This document shows positions 1-12,130 of a stretch of DNA of 64,000 nucleotides, one piece after another. Both the position numbers and the translations under genes were made by a program. Source of the stretch: Aradus depressus (taxonomy: Eukaryota > Arthropoda > Insecta > Hemiptera > Aradidae); the NCBI GenBank assembly GCA_963662175.1, contig OY759223.1, positions 14,362,249 through 14,426,248 of the forward strand. The letters are read 5' to 3'. Position 1 is the first letter of the stretch. The number at the start of each line of letters is the position of its first letter. The notes beneath the pieces are model-generated. The model ran no database searches and was not told the origin of the DNA. It saw only the letters and a program-made list of their open reading frames with translations.

Positions 1-1616
1 TTGCCCCCCCCCCCCCCTTTCCTTTGTCTGAATTTAATGTCCTTAATCCAGGGGCTTTTTCATACAAATTTCGTGTCGATAGATTCATTTCAGCAGTTTT
101 TAGGGTTAAGAATCCTACCATTCACTTCAGCCGATTTGTAAAATCAATAGTTCTCGAAATATTCTAGCAGGAGTTATCGATATGATTTTTAGAATCAAGG
201 GGTCCAAAAGCATAAACTCAACACCGAATTTTGAACTATTATGTAAATTTCCGAACACTTCTTGCACACAGCTGAGGAAGTAAAAATGTCAGTGGATAAT
301 GGAATATGCCTCTAGTAAACTGATGAATAGAAAATGAACAGCTTCGATTACAGTTTCTTACATATAATTTTTTAACGAATGCAAACATCTAACAAAATAT
401 TTACATTCTACAATTACGAAGCTATAGCGAAAAATAATATATTTTTTAAGTTATTTTACGGAATATCTTGGAAACAACTTATGCATATATCATTGAACTT
501 TACTCGTTTTTGAAAGGCGGCATGAAATATTTCCAAGATATGTAAACGAAAATAAAAACTTGAACCACTCTTAATATTATTATTATCATTGGCTTGTATA
601 GATTTGTCTGCCAACCCTGAGTGTAACAGTAAATTAACAACTTTACTATTGTACCGTAATTTGAACTATATAACATAATTTGTATCAATATTATTTTAAA
701 GCTTTGATATAATTTTTAATTTTTTAACAAAACTAATTTGAAATAATTTTGATTGGGAGAGGCACAAACGGTATCTCTTCTAGAAAATCTTTAAAGCGTT
801 CTCCAATCGGCAATTATTAAAAAAATGTTATTCACCTCACATTCTTAATAATTATATTTCACAAATGTCAATCATAATACAAAAATCACAGCTTGCAATA
901 TGTTACAACTGTCAAAAATGAACACCAAAAATTCACCTTAAAGTTGTACTTGTGTACAAAAATATTTAAGGTTTATGATTTCAATCATGAAAAAATATTA
1001 TAGCAGTGCAGTGGAACCTCTTGTACCGCATCAGACATCTTGAAGCACCTGACCTGTTAATCATAAGGTGAGGGGCTTGATTGGATTCTACCTTCACTGA
1101 CAACTCTTAAACCTCGAGTTATTCTCTAAAATTTTCAGTATTTCCTACATTTCTATAGTAGAAAACGAAAAAATTAAAAGTGCAGTAAATTTCCATAACA
1201 ATATTTTCAAAAATAAATCCTGGAAAAAGAAGACCTAGTAAAAATATATATATTTTGACTAACATTCTTGTCTATTTAGTCCACCAGCTACTTTTAGAGA
1301 TATGATTATATATTTGTGGCATAGTTTTTCTTCCAAAATACAGAAACTACATATTAATAACTCTATTACTATTCATAATTTGGTAATTCTAAACAAAATT
1401 ATAAGATTTTTTCCATAAATAATTTTTTAACGTACAACTATGTAGGCAAATAAGAAACAAAACTGGAGATTATGAGGTTTTTTGTTTTTTTAAATAATTA
1501 TTAAAGGCAATGCAATGGAGTTACGAGGTGAAAGGTAGTTCGTTTCCGAAGAGCAATCTTTGAAGATAGACGATAGACGAGACAGATGACTGGATGAAAG
1601 TGAGGAGACACCTAGA
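1..1616. other. AT-rich sequence 3' of LKB1; dispersed-repeat copy at the left edge
   Basis: No gene is seen. A poly-C run occupies about 4-17. Positions about 20-290 resemble a dispersed repeat whose better copy is at 30835-31190: shared segments include GTCGATA followed by CATTCATT, and a terminal AGCTGAGGAAGTAAAAA. The rest is unassigned and may contain the LKB1 3' UTR. Confidence 0.4.
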
Positions 1617-4600
1617 TCAAGAAGGGTTGCAGGTGGCCAACTTGCGGACCGACAGACAAGAGGTTGGATTGGACGAGTTCTTCCAAGACTTCTTGGAGTT
1701 GCTGCTCCCTTCTGCTCCTTTCTTTCGGCATCCTTCCTCTTCCGCTTGTCGTCTTTCTTCAGCTGTGGACAATAATCAACAGACATTAATTAGAAGCTCC
1801 ACAATCAAATGGAAGCTCCACAAATAATATTATCCTACCATAATGTATAAAAGAATATCGAAGGCACCAGTTGCTCAATGGGATGAGGCGCTTGCTCACT
1901 GATCTCAAGATCGCAGGTTCGAAACCCGGTCGAGGCCCTTAGTTTTTGATGTGTAAACATCTTACCTCTCAGATCGTAAGTCTCGTTGATGTGCATGCGT
2001 AAGAGTGTGTGTCAGACGCCGCGCAGACGCAACTACACACTTCTTTATCTGTGATGCCAGCAGTTTTAGAGCATTTCTACGTTCATGGAATAAGAAAGTG
2101 TTTAATATATTTCGACTGCATTTGACTTTTTATGTTATTATCAATATTAAGAACTATAAAATGATCTTTCTTCGGTAAGAAACTTTTAGGTTAAGATGCT
2201 TCGATAGCTTAAAGTCAAAATAAATAACATTTGTGGTAAAAGAAAATAATATAGCAGTGTAAATCTAACAAAAATGTATAATATTTCACTATCTTATTCT
2301 ATATTAGGTTAGGTTTTATGACTCATGCCCGGGCTTTAACAACGAGGTCATATCGCCTACTACCAGAGCGCTCTTTCGTCACTCTGGTGGACATGAGCCC
2401 GACTCAACTGTGGGAGTCCTAAATTTTGCCTACCCTAAATTTTTTATTCATCTAGGGTAGGGGTCTTTAACGAGTACCTGACATCGTACAGGCTCCAGAC
2501 CATCGCTTAACGTCCCATCCAAAGGACGGCGTGCTTAAGTTTATTTTACCTCCCAGATAAAATAAACTAAGGGCCTCGGTCGGGTTACGAACCACGACCT
2601 TGAGCTCAGAAGTCAAGCACGCATACCACTGAGCTACCGGCGCCCTCTTATTCTATATTATATAATATAATATTGTTATTAATGTATAATAATAATAATA
2701 ACAGCTGAAAATATCGATCAAAAAATAATATATTTGTTGTCATATTGTCACAACAAATAATATTATGCTTTTACCCATTTCAGGAGATACCGAACAGCTT
2801 ATTTCATTTTTAAATGACAAGCTTAATCTACAAATGAATACGAATCGAAGCATTTCAACAATAAATTCGAAAACTACCATCGATGCTATATTCTCACGTT
2901 ATTTAGAGACAATACAATCACAGTTGTATATACCTTATTTTAGCTATCACAAACTTATAATTTAATTTATAAAAGAAATTGAAAGACAATAAATTTGAAA
3001 GTTTAATTCCTCATGCTACTTTTCTTATTGTAACATTATGAAACAAATTTTACATATTACAGCAAATTTTTTTAATTAAAGCAGATGTTTACACATCAAT
3101 TCTAGTGAGTACCGCGTCACTCACACATATACATTTTTTTTATCTGGGAGGTGAAAAAAGCTTGAGCACGCCGCCCTTTGGATTAGAGTTAAGCGTTGGT
3201 CCCGAGCCTGTACGATGTCAGGTACTCGTTAAAGACCCCTATCCTGGGTGAATAAAAATTTAGGGTAGTCTAAATTGAGGACTCCCATAGTAGAGTCGGA
3301 AAGAAACAGCGCTGCGGTAGTAGGCGATAAAAGCCCGGGCTTGAGCTACAAATAACTAACTATAAAAGACTAACTCGAAATGAATGGGTAGATGGATGGC
3401 TAAGATATACTGGGTGAGGCAGTGAGACCTGAGGAGCATACAATATTTTTATTCCTCACTTGTTAGTTCAACTGTGAAAATCCTAAATTTTGCCTTCCCA
3501 GTTTAAATTAGGGCACATTTTTTCAACGAATAACTGAACGCACAGACTCCAAACCGCCATTTAACGTCCACTTTGGACGCATTGCTCAAGATTTTGTTAC
3601 TACCTAGATACAAAATTTCAGCAGGGTTTGAATTTGTGGACTTAAATGTATGGGTAAATATATTTGTGATTAAATAAGTAATCCATACTACAGACAGGTT
3701 GAGTAACAGCTTATTCACTAGATTCCAAGAAAACTCTAATGACCCGACATGTTCAAAAAAAATTGCCAAAGGTTCATCAGAGGAGAAGATACAAAGTTAT
3801 ACTCAACAAAAGTAAACAAATCACTTTAGTAAAAGAAACAAGTCAACCGTTTGGGCTAAAAATTAATATATGATTTTTAAATTCTCGTGCTAATTTTGTG
3901 ATGATAAATTCATTAGCAGTTATTAAGGGTTTTGAGTAGAGCACCCTCTTCTCTTTCGCTGAGGAGGGCGCCGGTAGCTCAGTGGTATGCGTGCTTGTCT
4001 TCTGAGCTCAAGTTCGTGGGTTCGTAACCCGACCGAGGCCCTTAGTTTATTTTATCTGGGAGGTAAAATAAACTTAAGCACGCCGTCTTTCGGATGGGAC
4101 GTTAAGCGATGGTCCCGAGCCTGTACGATGTCAGGTACTCGTTAAAGACCCCTACCCTAGATGAATAAAAATTTAGGGAAGGCAAAATTTAGGACTCCCA
4201 CAGTAGAGTCGGGCTCATGTCTACCAGAGTGACGAAAGAGCCCTCTGGTAGTAGGCGATATGACCTCGTAGTTAAAACCCGGGCATGAGTCATAAAACCT
4301 AACCTAACCTCTTTCGCTGATTTGTCTGAAAAACAATAGGTGTCGTCCTGGGGTTCTGAATACACATATGAAATTTAGTGTCGATACATTCATTCTATCC
4401 TGATTTATCATGCTTACAGACACATAATTGTTTTTATCTTCATTTTTGGAATCAGGGTGTCGAAAAACATGAAATTCCCGTAAAAACTCAACTTAGAATT
4501 TCTGACCGATTACATAACTTTCCCTATACATCGTATAGAGAAGTAAAAACTAAAAATTACGTCTTGTTCACATTAATTTGGGACTACGCACGTAAAAAGA

Positions 4601-7600
4601 ATGTATAGTTCAATATTTCATCACCTTGGATTTGTCTTTCAGATATATACTGATTGGAGGATGAATACGTTCCATAATGGTAATCGATGAGATAGGGGAG
4701 TACTGTCATCGTGTGGAGCTCATCTCCCCGATGGGGCGGCACTCGAACTGGCTCCTCTATCACTGGCGGCTTCCGCACGAACCACCTTCAACATAAACCC
4801 CATTATCATATTAGTTTAAGAAGGAATATTAATTATTAATGATGGATCGTATTTCCCGGTTACCATTGAAGTTGGAAGAGGGAGACACAAGGAACACGGA
4901 AGAGGAGGGGCTCTACGGGATGCCAAAGTTCATGGAGGAGGCGACAGCGGGAAACTCGAAGGGATAAAGTCCTCTCAAAAGTAGCAAAGTTCACTCAGCG
5001 TGGATGGCCGGTCTCAAGATGGAGTATTACTGAATCTCAGGGATAGCCAGTAGTCGAGGAAGACATATCTCCTGCAGCCGACAGAGAGGAGCTGTCTGAG
5101 GCGCTACAAACTATCAGTGCAGCACCACAGTCACCTACGTCAGGTCTGGAGTAGAGATACACCGGAGAGTTGTTGTGACATTAATATTTATTAAAACATT
5201 TGTATCATTACTATTATCAACTTCTAAGTTGAGGAACGCGGACATATTGTGGAATTTGTAATAAATAAATAAAACAAACTTATTTTTTGAAATATTGTCT
5301 ATTCCATTAAAGATATTTATAAAAATAAAACTATCGGTTTCGGCCTTACACCATCGTCAGGTCTAGTTATGAACTAAGTTAGTTTGCAGAGAGCGACCCT
5401 TCAAATACATCTCAGGTGGAAGGGTGCTATTAAAACTTGGGAGTCCCCGGCTGTACCGTTAGCTATCTCATGAAATATTTCCTAACAAAACTTAGTTCAT
5501 TTTATTATTGTTTTATGTAAATTTAGAACTAAGTTTTGTTAGGAAATATTTCATGAGATAGCTAACGCTAAGTTTTAATAGCACCCTTCCACCTGAGATG
5601 TATTCGAAAGGTCGCTCTCTGCAAACTAACTTAGTTCATAACTAGACCTGACGATGGTGTAAGGCCGAAACCGGTAGTTTTATTTTTATAAATATCTTTA
5701 GTGGAATAGACAATATTTCAAAAAATAAGTTTGTTTTATTTATTCATTACTATTATGTTCGATATGCTCATTATGTATATGTTACAAAAATAATTTTTTA
5801 AATGTAATTGGATCTTGTGAAATCGATTTCTCTCAACATTGTAAAGATACTGTCGACTCTATCAACACAGCCTTTTTGAGCATATAAATATATTTTGAAA
5901 ACATAAAAACTCACGGATGACTTTGTATCTGCCTCAGTGTGAACCTTAGCTCTGGATCTCGATGTAACATTCCCTCTAGAAGATCCCTCAGGTTTTTGTC
6001 TAGATCTGAAGGGATAGACACTTCACCACGACCGATACATTCAAACAGCCGGTAAATATTGTCTCCTTCAAATGGATACTGACCCGTAGTCAAGTTGAAC
6101 CTTAGAATATAAACGAATACATGAGAATGACAAATAAAAATATAGCCGAAATAATAAAATGAAAAGAAGAACACTTACAATGTGACTCCTGAACTCCAAA
6201 TGTCCACTTTAAACCCTGAAAATTTCTCCATGCCATTGGCTATTTCGGGAGGCTGAAAGGCAGGAGATCCTTGGCTGGTAAAACATGTGTCGTCCGGAGC
6301 GAACATATCCAACGCCTACCAATCAAGAACATAAATATTATTTGAGGATGTTGGGGGGAGGTAGCAAACTTTGAACAAACCAATATACGTTTGCATATAA
6401 GACAGTCAGTCACACAGGACACACATTTGTTACAAATATATTTACAAAAATACACTTACCTCTGCAACACCGAGATCAGATATTTTCAAAGTACCCTCCA
6501 GAGTTAAAAGGAGATTGCCAGGTTTGATGTCTTTGTGCACAATCCCATTTGAATGAAGATATTCGAGACCATTTACCAATTGGCATAAATAACTAATAAG
6601 AAAACACAAAAATATGTTAACACATGTCTCTCAAAAACATGTCGCTTCCAAAACCTCGCAAATTCAGTTCAACTTTTTACATTTTATGATTCCAGTAGTT
6701 GGTAGCACTGGACAGTAAAATCTCACACTGCTCTGTTAAGCCTAAATTATCCAAAATTAATTTTAAATCTAGTAACTAAATCGGATTTGCTGTAAAATTT
6801 GAGGTTTTATAATTAAATAAAAAATGAAAATAATTATTTGAATTTTAATCTTGATATCATTATAAAGTATTGTATACATTTACTGACCCATGAGCCTGCC
6901 ATAGAGGAAACTTCTTGGAGGGAGCGCTTTCAAGCATATCCTGAAGTACGGCCACACAATACTCCATGACTAGGTACATTTTTTCTTTTTCATTGTTGTA
7001 TAATACATCCACTAACTCAATAACATTTTTATGTTTTAACAATTTCAAGAGTTGAATTTCCCTATATAACAAATAATAAATTATACATGTAAATTTTTGC
7101 TTAAAAATTAGATTATTGTTCAATGTTTTTGTTAACGAGGGTTGAAACAAAAAAAAAATTAGTTTCATGTAGTTGACTTTATTGTGGCCTATAGGTTAGG
7201 TTAGGTTTTATGACTCATACCCGGGCTTTAACTACGAGGTCATATCGCCTACTACCAGAGCGCTCTTTCGTCACTCTGGTGGACATGAGCCCGACTCTAC
7301 TTGGGAGTCCTAAATTTTGCCTACCCTAAATTTTTATTCATCTAGGGTAGGGGTCTTTAACGAGTACCTGACATCGTACAGGCTCGGGACCATCGCTTAA
7401 CGTCCCATCCGAAGGACGGTTGTGGCCTATATATATTTCATCAGGCATATAACTATTATTATTTATTTCTAGAGTGCTCAGGAGTGTAAATTAAAATGAG
7501 ATAAATGCACCAAAATGTTCGCCACGAGAAGTCATAAAGTTTGATGCTAATATTATAAATATATTACCATTACAATAGCGTTTTTCTGAATATTTTCAAT

Positions 7601-10545
7601 AAAGTCCAAATTGCGTAAACAAATTCAAGGGAAAACAGTACAAATTTTAGTATTGTTCTCACCTTGGCGAAGTGGTTTAATATTGCTTGTACTAATTGGA
7701 ACATTCAAAGAGTGACTTCTAGGCATTTTTAACTCTTCACAAAACAGAAAACATGCAATGATTAAGTATATTCTTTTTCCGAGCACCCTAAACTTAAGGA
7801 AGCAATAGCTTAGAAATATCATCCTGAAACATTGCTAAAAAAAATTGAAATGTAGAAAAGGTTTGACAAGAATGGAAAGCCGTCCATTTTCATGTAGAAG
7901 TGAAATATTTAGTTTATTTATATCAAACATTTTCTAGCGGGTCATATTATTAGAAACGTTTAAATGTCGTGTTTTTATTTACAGAATATACGAGTATACT
8001 AAGAAAAATGACTGTTATTTTTCACAATACAATACATTCAAAAACATAACACCAAAGACTCATCTTAAACAGCTTAAAAATTGGACCAAAACCTCCAGAA
8101 GAAGTAATATCACAGGATCATACAACTAGAACAAGTAGAATTGAGGCCATTGGTGGAAGAATGTGTTAACTCATTTTTTCCGAAATTGAGTTTATTAGTT
8201 CGGCCTTATTTTCATAGAGACAGAATTCAATTTAGAACACAAAAATGTCAATAGATGGTGTGGTTTTACTAAGTACACATGTAAGAGTTAATTCAGGGAC
8301 ATGGATTGTTAGAAACTGCAGGGTGTCAACTCAATTAATGATTGGAGTGATTCTTGTGTCGAACAAAATAAGAATTTTTTTATTATATGTATTTGGTAAT
8401 ATTTTATTCACACAAAAAAGTTTGCTCCTTCAAAGAACACAAACTACCGGTAGTTGGTCATACATATATGTAAAGCGACAGAGATTTTGGTGCTGTGGAA
8501 AGGCAGTGAAGAAACAACAGAATATTTATTGCATCGACAAATTTATTGAAGTAAAAAGAATACCGGAATAACTTGGCTTACAAACGATACATTTGGAAAA
8601 TTTAAATTTAAGACAAATTTTGATGAAACAGAGCCATGGACAGTAGTGAATATACTGAAATATAAAAATAGTCCAAACCAGAAGAAAACTGACCCTCCAG
8701 TCCTGAAGCCGCCTATCTCCCTTCCGATCTAATCTGCAAAATATGACGACTTGCAGAAACAACTTGAACATATACCTTATATTGAGAAGAGCATTTTGCT
8801 GCACAATACTTTTTGTGCAATGTTCTTAAGGTGAATTTCTAGTAGAGGAGATCTGTACTATTGGTAGTAAAATAAATATAAATAAAATATTCTACTTTTT
8901 AAAACTGATTTCTAATGTGTTTTGTTAAATAAAACTTGTTTGAGTAAGTAGACGTGTTTTCTTGTATGATTATCTTTAAAAGCAACTAAATTGCCGTAAT
9001 AATACAAGAAAAAAAACTAGCAGATTGGGAATTGACACCTTGCAATAACTGAATTAGAGAGTAGATACACTGAAAAATGCGAAAGGCATTAACTCAAGGG
9101 TTTCCACGTCAATTTTCACATTATAAATTTAAAAAACATGTAATTATGTACTGAATTATGTACAAATCTTCAAATGAGCGTTATTAAGGAGCAATGTTAA
9201 AAGATAGATAGATAGATGAACATTTATTGCACTAAAGATAACAACCTTTATGGCAATGTTTTTTTTTTTACAAAATACATATTCTTATAGTTATATAAAA
9301 TAAAAAATATATATCTATAGAAATGTAACACATATGCAATATAGCAACAAAATAAAAGATACCAATAATATTAAAATAATAAATAGGGACATGCTCTTTA
9401 ATATAAATAGTGCAAAAAACGAGGAAAAAAAAATAAAAAAAAATATGTAAAACAAAATATGACCCCTGGTAAGGGAAAATAGTAAAATTGTTGTAACCAT
9501 AAAACTAAAATAAAATAAATATACATCCATCTTACAAGCAACAAATTAAATTATATTATTCTTGATTTTCAAGCCTATAGTAAAAAATAAAAATTATTAG
9601 TTTTTCCAACATTTATGTTCTCAAAAAAATGCACAATTGATTCTCAGTCGTATTCTAGTCTATTAGTGAGATAATTGTGGAGAAATGTTTGCCTGGGGAT
9701 ACACAAAGAGAGGACAATAGAACAAAAAGTGAATGAGGTCGTCCTTTTCGTCTAAGGTACAGAGCCTGCAGACAATTTCAGGACAAAACTCGCATCTAAA
9801 CCCTCCAAGTAATATCCTAAAATTTATATTGCTATTGTGAAGACGAATTTGAGCTATCAGTCGGAGTTTTTCGATATGGTAGTTGAAAGATAGTTTTCTT
9901 GAGACCATACAGCACTGACCAATCAGTAGAGGGAATTATATTTAGAATTTAATATTGTATTTAAGACTAGATGATTCCTCATGGCTGCTACCAAATCATC
10001 ACAGAGAAGCCGAATATCAGAAATAGAGGCACTGTCCAGAAGGGGTCAGCCCTGATCAAGGCCAGGTAACATCAAACAATGTTAAAAGGAAACTAAATCT
10101 GTAAAAGTTCCAAGCGCTCAAGCGTAATGTCTTCTGACAATTAAGCAAAAATGAGTTAAGACCTTCTTCCACCAATGGCTTAAATTGTACAATAAATACA
10201 TACATACCTTTGTACATTTTGTTCCCCGTTTGGAATCCTGCGTAATTTTCTCTTTTTCAAAATTTTAACCGCTCTCCTACACAAAGTTTCAGAATCTAGC
10301 ATTTCTTTCACTTTTCCATAACTCCCTTCCCCTAATAGATCCCCCAATACATATTTCCCTATCATTTTACACCTTTTTTTCTTCGTTTGGTATATAATTT
10401 CATTCGATGGAACTCTGTGGAAAAACATGATGTCACTATCATTTTCTTCATCATTAATAAGTCCAACCTCTCTGGATTCTTCACCAAATTCTTCAACGTC
10501 TATACCACTTGAGTTAATATCATTTATTGTCATACTATTGTCCAT
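1617..10545 (-). CDS. STK11: Serine/threonine kinase STK11/LKB1 homologue, 7 coding exons, 424 aa
   Basis: Master upstream kinase of AMPK-family kinases, acting in polarity and energy sensing. Coding exons on the minus strand: 10545-10208, 7061-6888, 6592-6460, 6315-6179, 6100-5915, 4785-4625 and 1762-1617; all junctions are GT-AG and keep phase. Visible: glycine loop GEGSYGKV (residues 72-79), VK with Lys94, HKDIKPGN with Asp192, and DLG at 210-212 instead of DFG, which is characteristic of LKB1. The segment [15 protein letters not shown] and the MTVLPYL motif after the kinase domain also match the family. The first in-frame ATG (10545) is used as start. The last exon is short, lies 2.9 kb away and ends [10 protein letters not shown], matching the LKB1 tail with a CAAX-like cysteine. 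Length is close to human LKB1 (433 aa). Introns hold SINEs, an inverted-repeat element and a truncated LINE. Identity is very secure; the last exon rests on phase and tail similarity. Confidence 0.95.
1861..1945 (+). repeat. tRNA-like SINE head fragment
   Basis: Carries a GGTTCGAAACCCGG B box and an A-box-like segment like the common SINE, but continues into unrelated sequence, so it is a diverged or different SINE head rather than a tRNA gene. Confidence 0.45.
2303..2646 (-). repeat. tRNA-derived SINE, near full length
   Basis: Minus-strand copy: 3' tail CCTAACCT at the left, body with ATGAGTC and TAGGCGATATGACCT, and the tRNA-like head ending GGGCGCCGG at the right. Lies in LKB1 intron 6. 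Confidence 0.85.
2765..2965 (+). pseudogene. Orphan ORF fragment, possibly transposon-derived
   Basis: 66 codons without a recognised domain; it reads like the end of a transposon-encoded protein (motifs FSRYLETIQ and YFSYHK) and sits among repeats in LKB1 intron 6. No splice context ties it to the host gene. Family assignment is a guess. Confidence 0.25.
3139..3363 (+). repeat. SINE copy lacking its tRNA head
   Basis: Starts at the TATCTGGGAGGT body segment and runs to a TAACTAACT tail. The variant tail differs from the CCTAACCTAACC tails of other copies. Confidence 0.75.
3963..4308 (+). repeat. Full-length tRNA-derived SINE with 12-bp target-site duplication
   Basis: Head GGGCGCCGGTAGCTCAGTGG (A box), GGGTTCGTAACCCG (B box), and a body through to AAACCTAACCTAAC. 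The 12-bp direct repeat CTCTTTCGCTGA flanks it exactly (3951-3962 and 4309-4320). It interrupts an older dispersed repeat that resumes at 4321. Confidence 0.9.
4321..4570 (+). repeat. Dispersed repeat with GAAGTAAAAA terminus (interrupted by SINE)
   Basis: Continues from about 3885-3962 across the SINE. Shares TTGTCTGAAAA, AATAGGTGTCGTCCT, GTGTCGATACATTCATT and a CCCTATACnnnGTATAG...GAAGTAAAAA end with copies near 30900-31190 and 14390-14610. Confidence 0.5.
4835..5170. other. Unassigned GC-richer stretch
   Basis: Lies in LKB1 intron 5 upstream of the inverted-repeat element. Purine-rich and GC-richer than its surroundings, it looks like decayed coding sequence of an element, but no reading frame is recognisable. 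Confidence 0.3.
5262..5746. repeat. Long inverted repeat (about 225-bp arms), Penelope-like terminal repeats
   Basis: Arms about 5262-5497 and 5526-5746 are near-identical inverted copies around a 28-bp AT spacer; the left arm has an extra 16 bp near 5440-5456. Each arm holds CTGACGA...GAAACCGGTA (5648-5676 plus; 5332-5360 minus, with CCGATA), a hammerhead-like arrangement known from Penelope-like element terminal repeats. The outer ends share TAGACAATATTTCAAAAA with copies at 39290-39420 and 55500-55760. Confidence 0.75.
7193..7420 (-). repeat. SINE fragment (3' part)
   Basis: Minus-strand copy with a CCTAACCTAAC tail and body, lacking the tRNA-like head. LKB1 intron 1. Confidence 0.8.
9204..10076 (-). 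mobile_element. 5'-truncated non-LTR retrotransposon with 12-bp target-site duplication
   Basis: The 12-bp repeat CAATGTTAAAAG (9192-9203, 10077-10088) brackets 873 bp. On the minus strand, the frame at 9908-9663 encodes the C-terminal zinc-binding segment typical of such elements ([20 protein letters not shown]). The 3' end carries a short (TATC)n tail. Located in LKB1 intron 1, just downstream of exon 1; upstream coding sequence is frameshifted. Confidence 0.75.
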
Positions 10546-11229
10546 AACTGTTAAGTAATCATTTCTGAAGTAACATAACCTTACAACCGCCGAATAAACA
10601 CCCACAACAAATCTACCATATTTTACAGAGCCTTCTATATTTCACAATCATCAGGATGGTTACCTTCGAAGAAGAAGCTATACGATTTTTTTTAACATAC
10701 TACATGAAAACAATGCAGATTCAGAATATAATGACTTTCCTCAATTGATTTTACATTATCGATTAATATTATAAAAGAATTACCATTGATGCATGAAATT
10801 AAAATATAACAAAATAATTATCTTTATATGGTTGACATCAATGTCATTTCCATCCTGGATTAATTACGATGTTTACTTTCGTATTATGCTAAATTATCAT
10901 AAGACATAATAAAAGAATGGGAGTGGCAATATAAGTAAAGCGAAAATTGCGATTTCTCATATATCTGGTCATCTATCCTTGTTCTCATTAAAATGTTTGT
11001 TATTATATTTAAGTAAAATAATAAATTCAAGGCGAAAAGTGTATACGCGAAAGAATAGTCCTACGACAAGTAAGCCTTGAGTTTACCCAAAATTTATTAT
11101 AATTAGGGGGGGGGGGGAGGGTCTATGCTAATAATTAGAGTAAAAATCCATCTGTTAATCACGGGAAAGGTACTTCCATAGTACGAATTAATCTATTAAG
11201 TTATAAGCTCACCCCCAAAACCAATTGAC

Positions 11230-11671
11230 AGTTTAGGCTAAAAATCAATAGCCTTGCGTCAAGCCCTGGAGGGGGAGATGCAAAGACGGGCGAGACCAGA
11301 ACATCTGAGGAGCATTGTCCAGGAATGGATCGTGGAAAGATGTTGGGCACGATCGACAGATGGCCGAACAACTTTCGACTATTTCCCGGACGTCCGGATG
11401 CGCCTTGACTCTCCATGGATACAACCAGACCATTGGACGTCACAGGTGCTATCAGGTCACGGAGACTTCAGCGCCAAGCTCTTCTTCTTTAAGAGGAAGA
11501 ACAGCCCTGCCTGCTCGTGTGGCGGCGTCGAGACTGCGGAACATGTAGTTCGCGATTGCCCGCTATACGACGGGCCCAGGGCTGCCCCGGCTCTGGGACG
11601 CTGGCAGAACAGAACCCCCGAAAAGATCCGGAGTTTACTCAGTCAGTAGCACCCCCCCCCCCCAAAAAAAA
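11230..11671 (+). mobile_element. Truncated LINE 3' end with zinc knuckle and C/A-rich tail
   Basis: The frame ending at the TAG at 11647-11649 encodes SPACSCGGVETAEHVVRDCP, a CxC...H...C element found at the end of non-LTR retrotransposon polymerases (R1/Jockey-like group), preceded by GHGDFSAKLF. GC content is much higher than the surroundings. It ends with a poly-C then poly-A tail at 11652-11674. Confidence 0.8.
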
Positions 11672-11778
11672 AAAGTTGAGTTACATGTATGTTTATATCA
11701 AAGATTCTACTATTCCCTTTTCATGTTCTGTTAAAAACTTAGGTGTCATTATTTCGTCCGACTTATCCTGGGATGCTC

Positions 11779-11935
11779 TGTAATATCCAAAATTAGGGAC
11801 ATCGATTGTTCCAAATAAGTTCGGAACAAAGGAGTGAAAACCGGTCCTGGAAGAGACACGACAATACGGAGAAACCAAGGAGGGGAACTGAGCCACCAAT
11901 AGGCACCCAGGAGATTTATAACATCCCAACAAATA
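11779..11935 (+). mobile_element. LTR fragment related to the solo LTR at 56839-57634
   Basis: Begins TGTAATATCCAAAA and shares ACAATACGGAGAAACCAAGG and TGAGCCACCAATAGGCACCC with the LTR at 56839. The 3' portion is missing. Confidence 0.65.
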
Positions 11936-12009
11936 CCTACTGCCCCTTTATCTCTTAAACTTGTTTCTCTTCTCGTGTATTTGGTTGGACAGAATCAAAA
12001 CAAGAACGC

Positions 12010-12130
12010 CAACCTTCGGAGGGGACAATAAGTGGCGGTCCCGAGCCTGTCCGATATAAGGTAATATCAAGTGAAAGACTTCTATCCTTGGAAACACGTA
12101 GTTATAGTCCGGGCATGAGACATAAAAACA
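12010..12130 (+). repeat. Diverged, internally deleted SINE fragment
   Basis: Retains GGTCCCGAGCCTGT and CCGGGCATGAG landmarks of the SINE body. Confidence 0.5.

Noticed and set aside
1490..1786. 98-codon minus-strand frame over the LKB1 last exon
   Set aside because: Wrong frame; the phase-compatible frame ends at 1617 with the LKB1-like tail.
3963..4040. tRNA gene
   Set aside because: A and B boxes belong to a SINE head; the sequence continues into the shared SINE body with a target duplication.
8245..8571. 108-codon plus-strand ORF in LKB1 intron 1
   Set aside because: No domain, no splice context; a nearby phrase (GCCATTGGTGGAAGAA) recurs inverted at about 10165, so it is probably repeat-derived.
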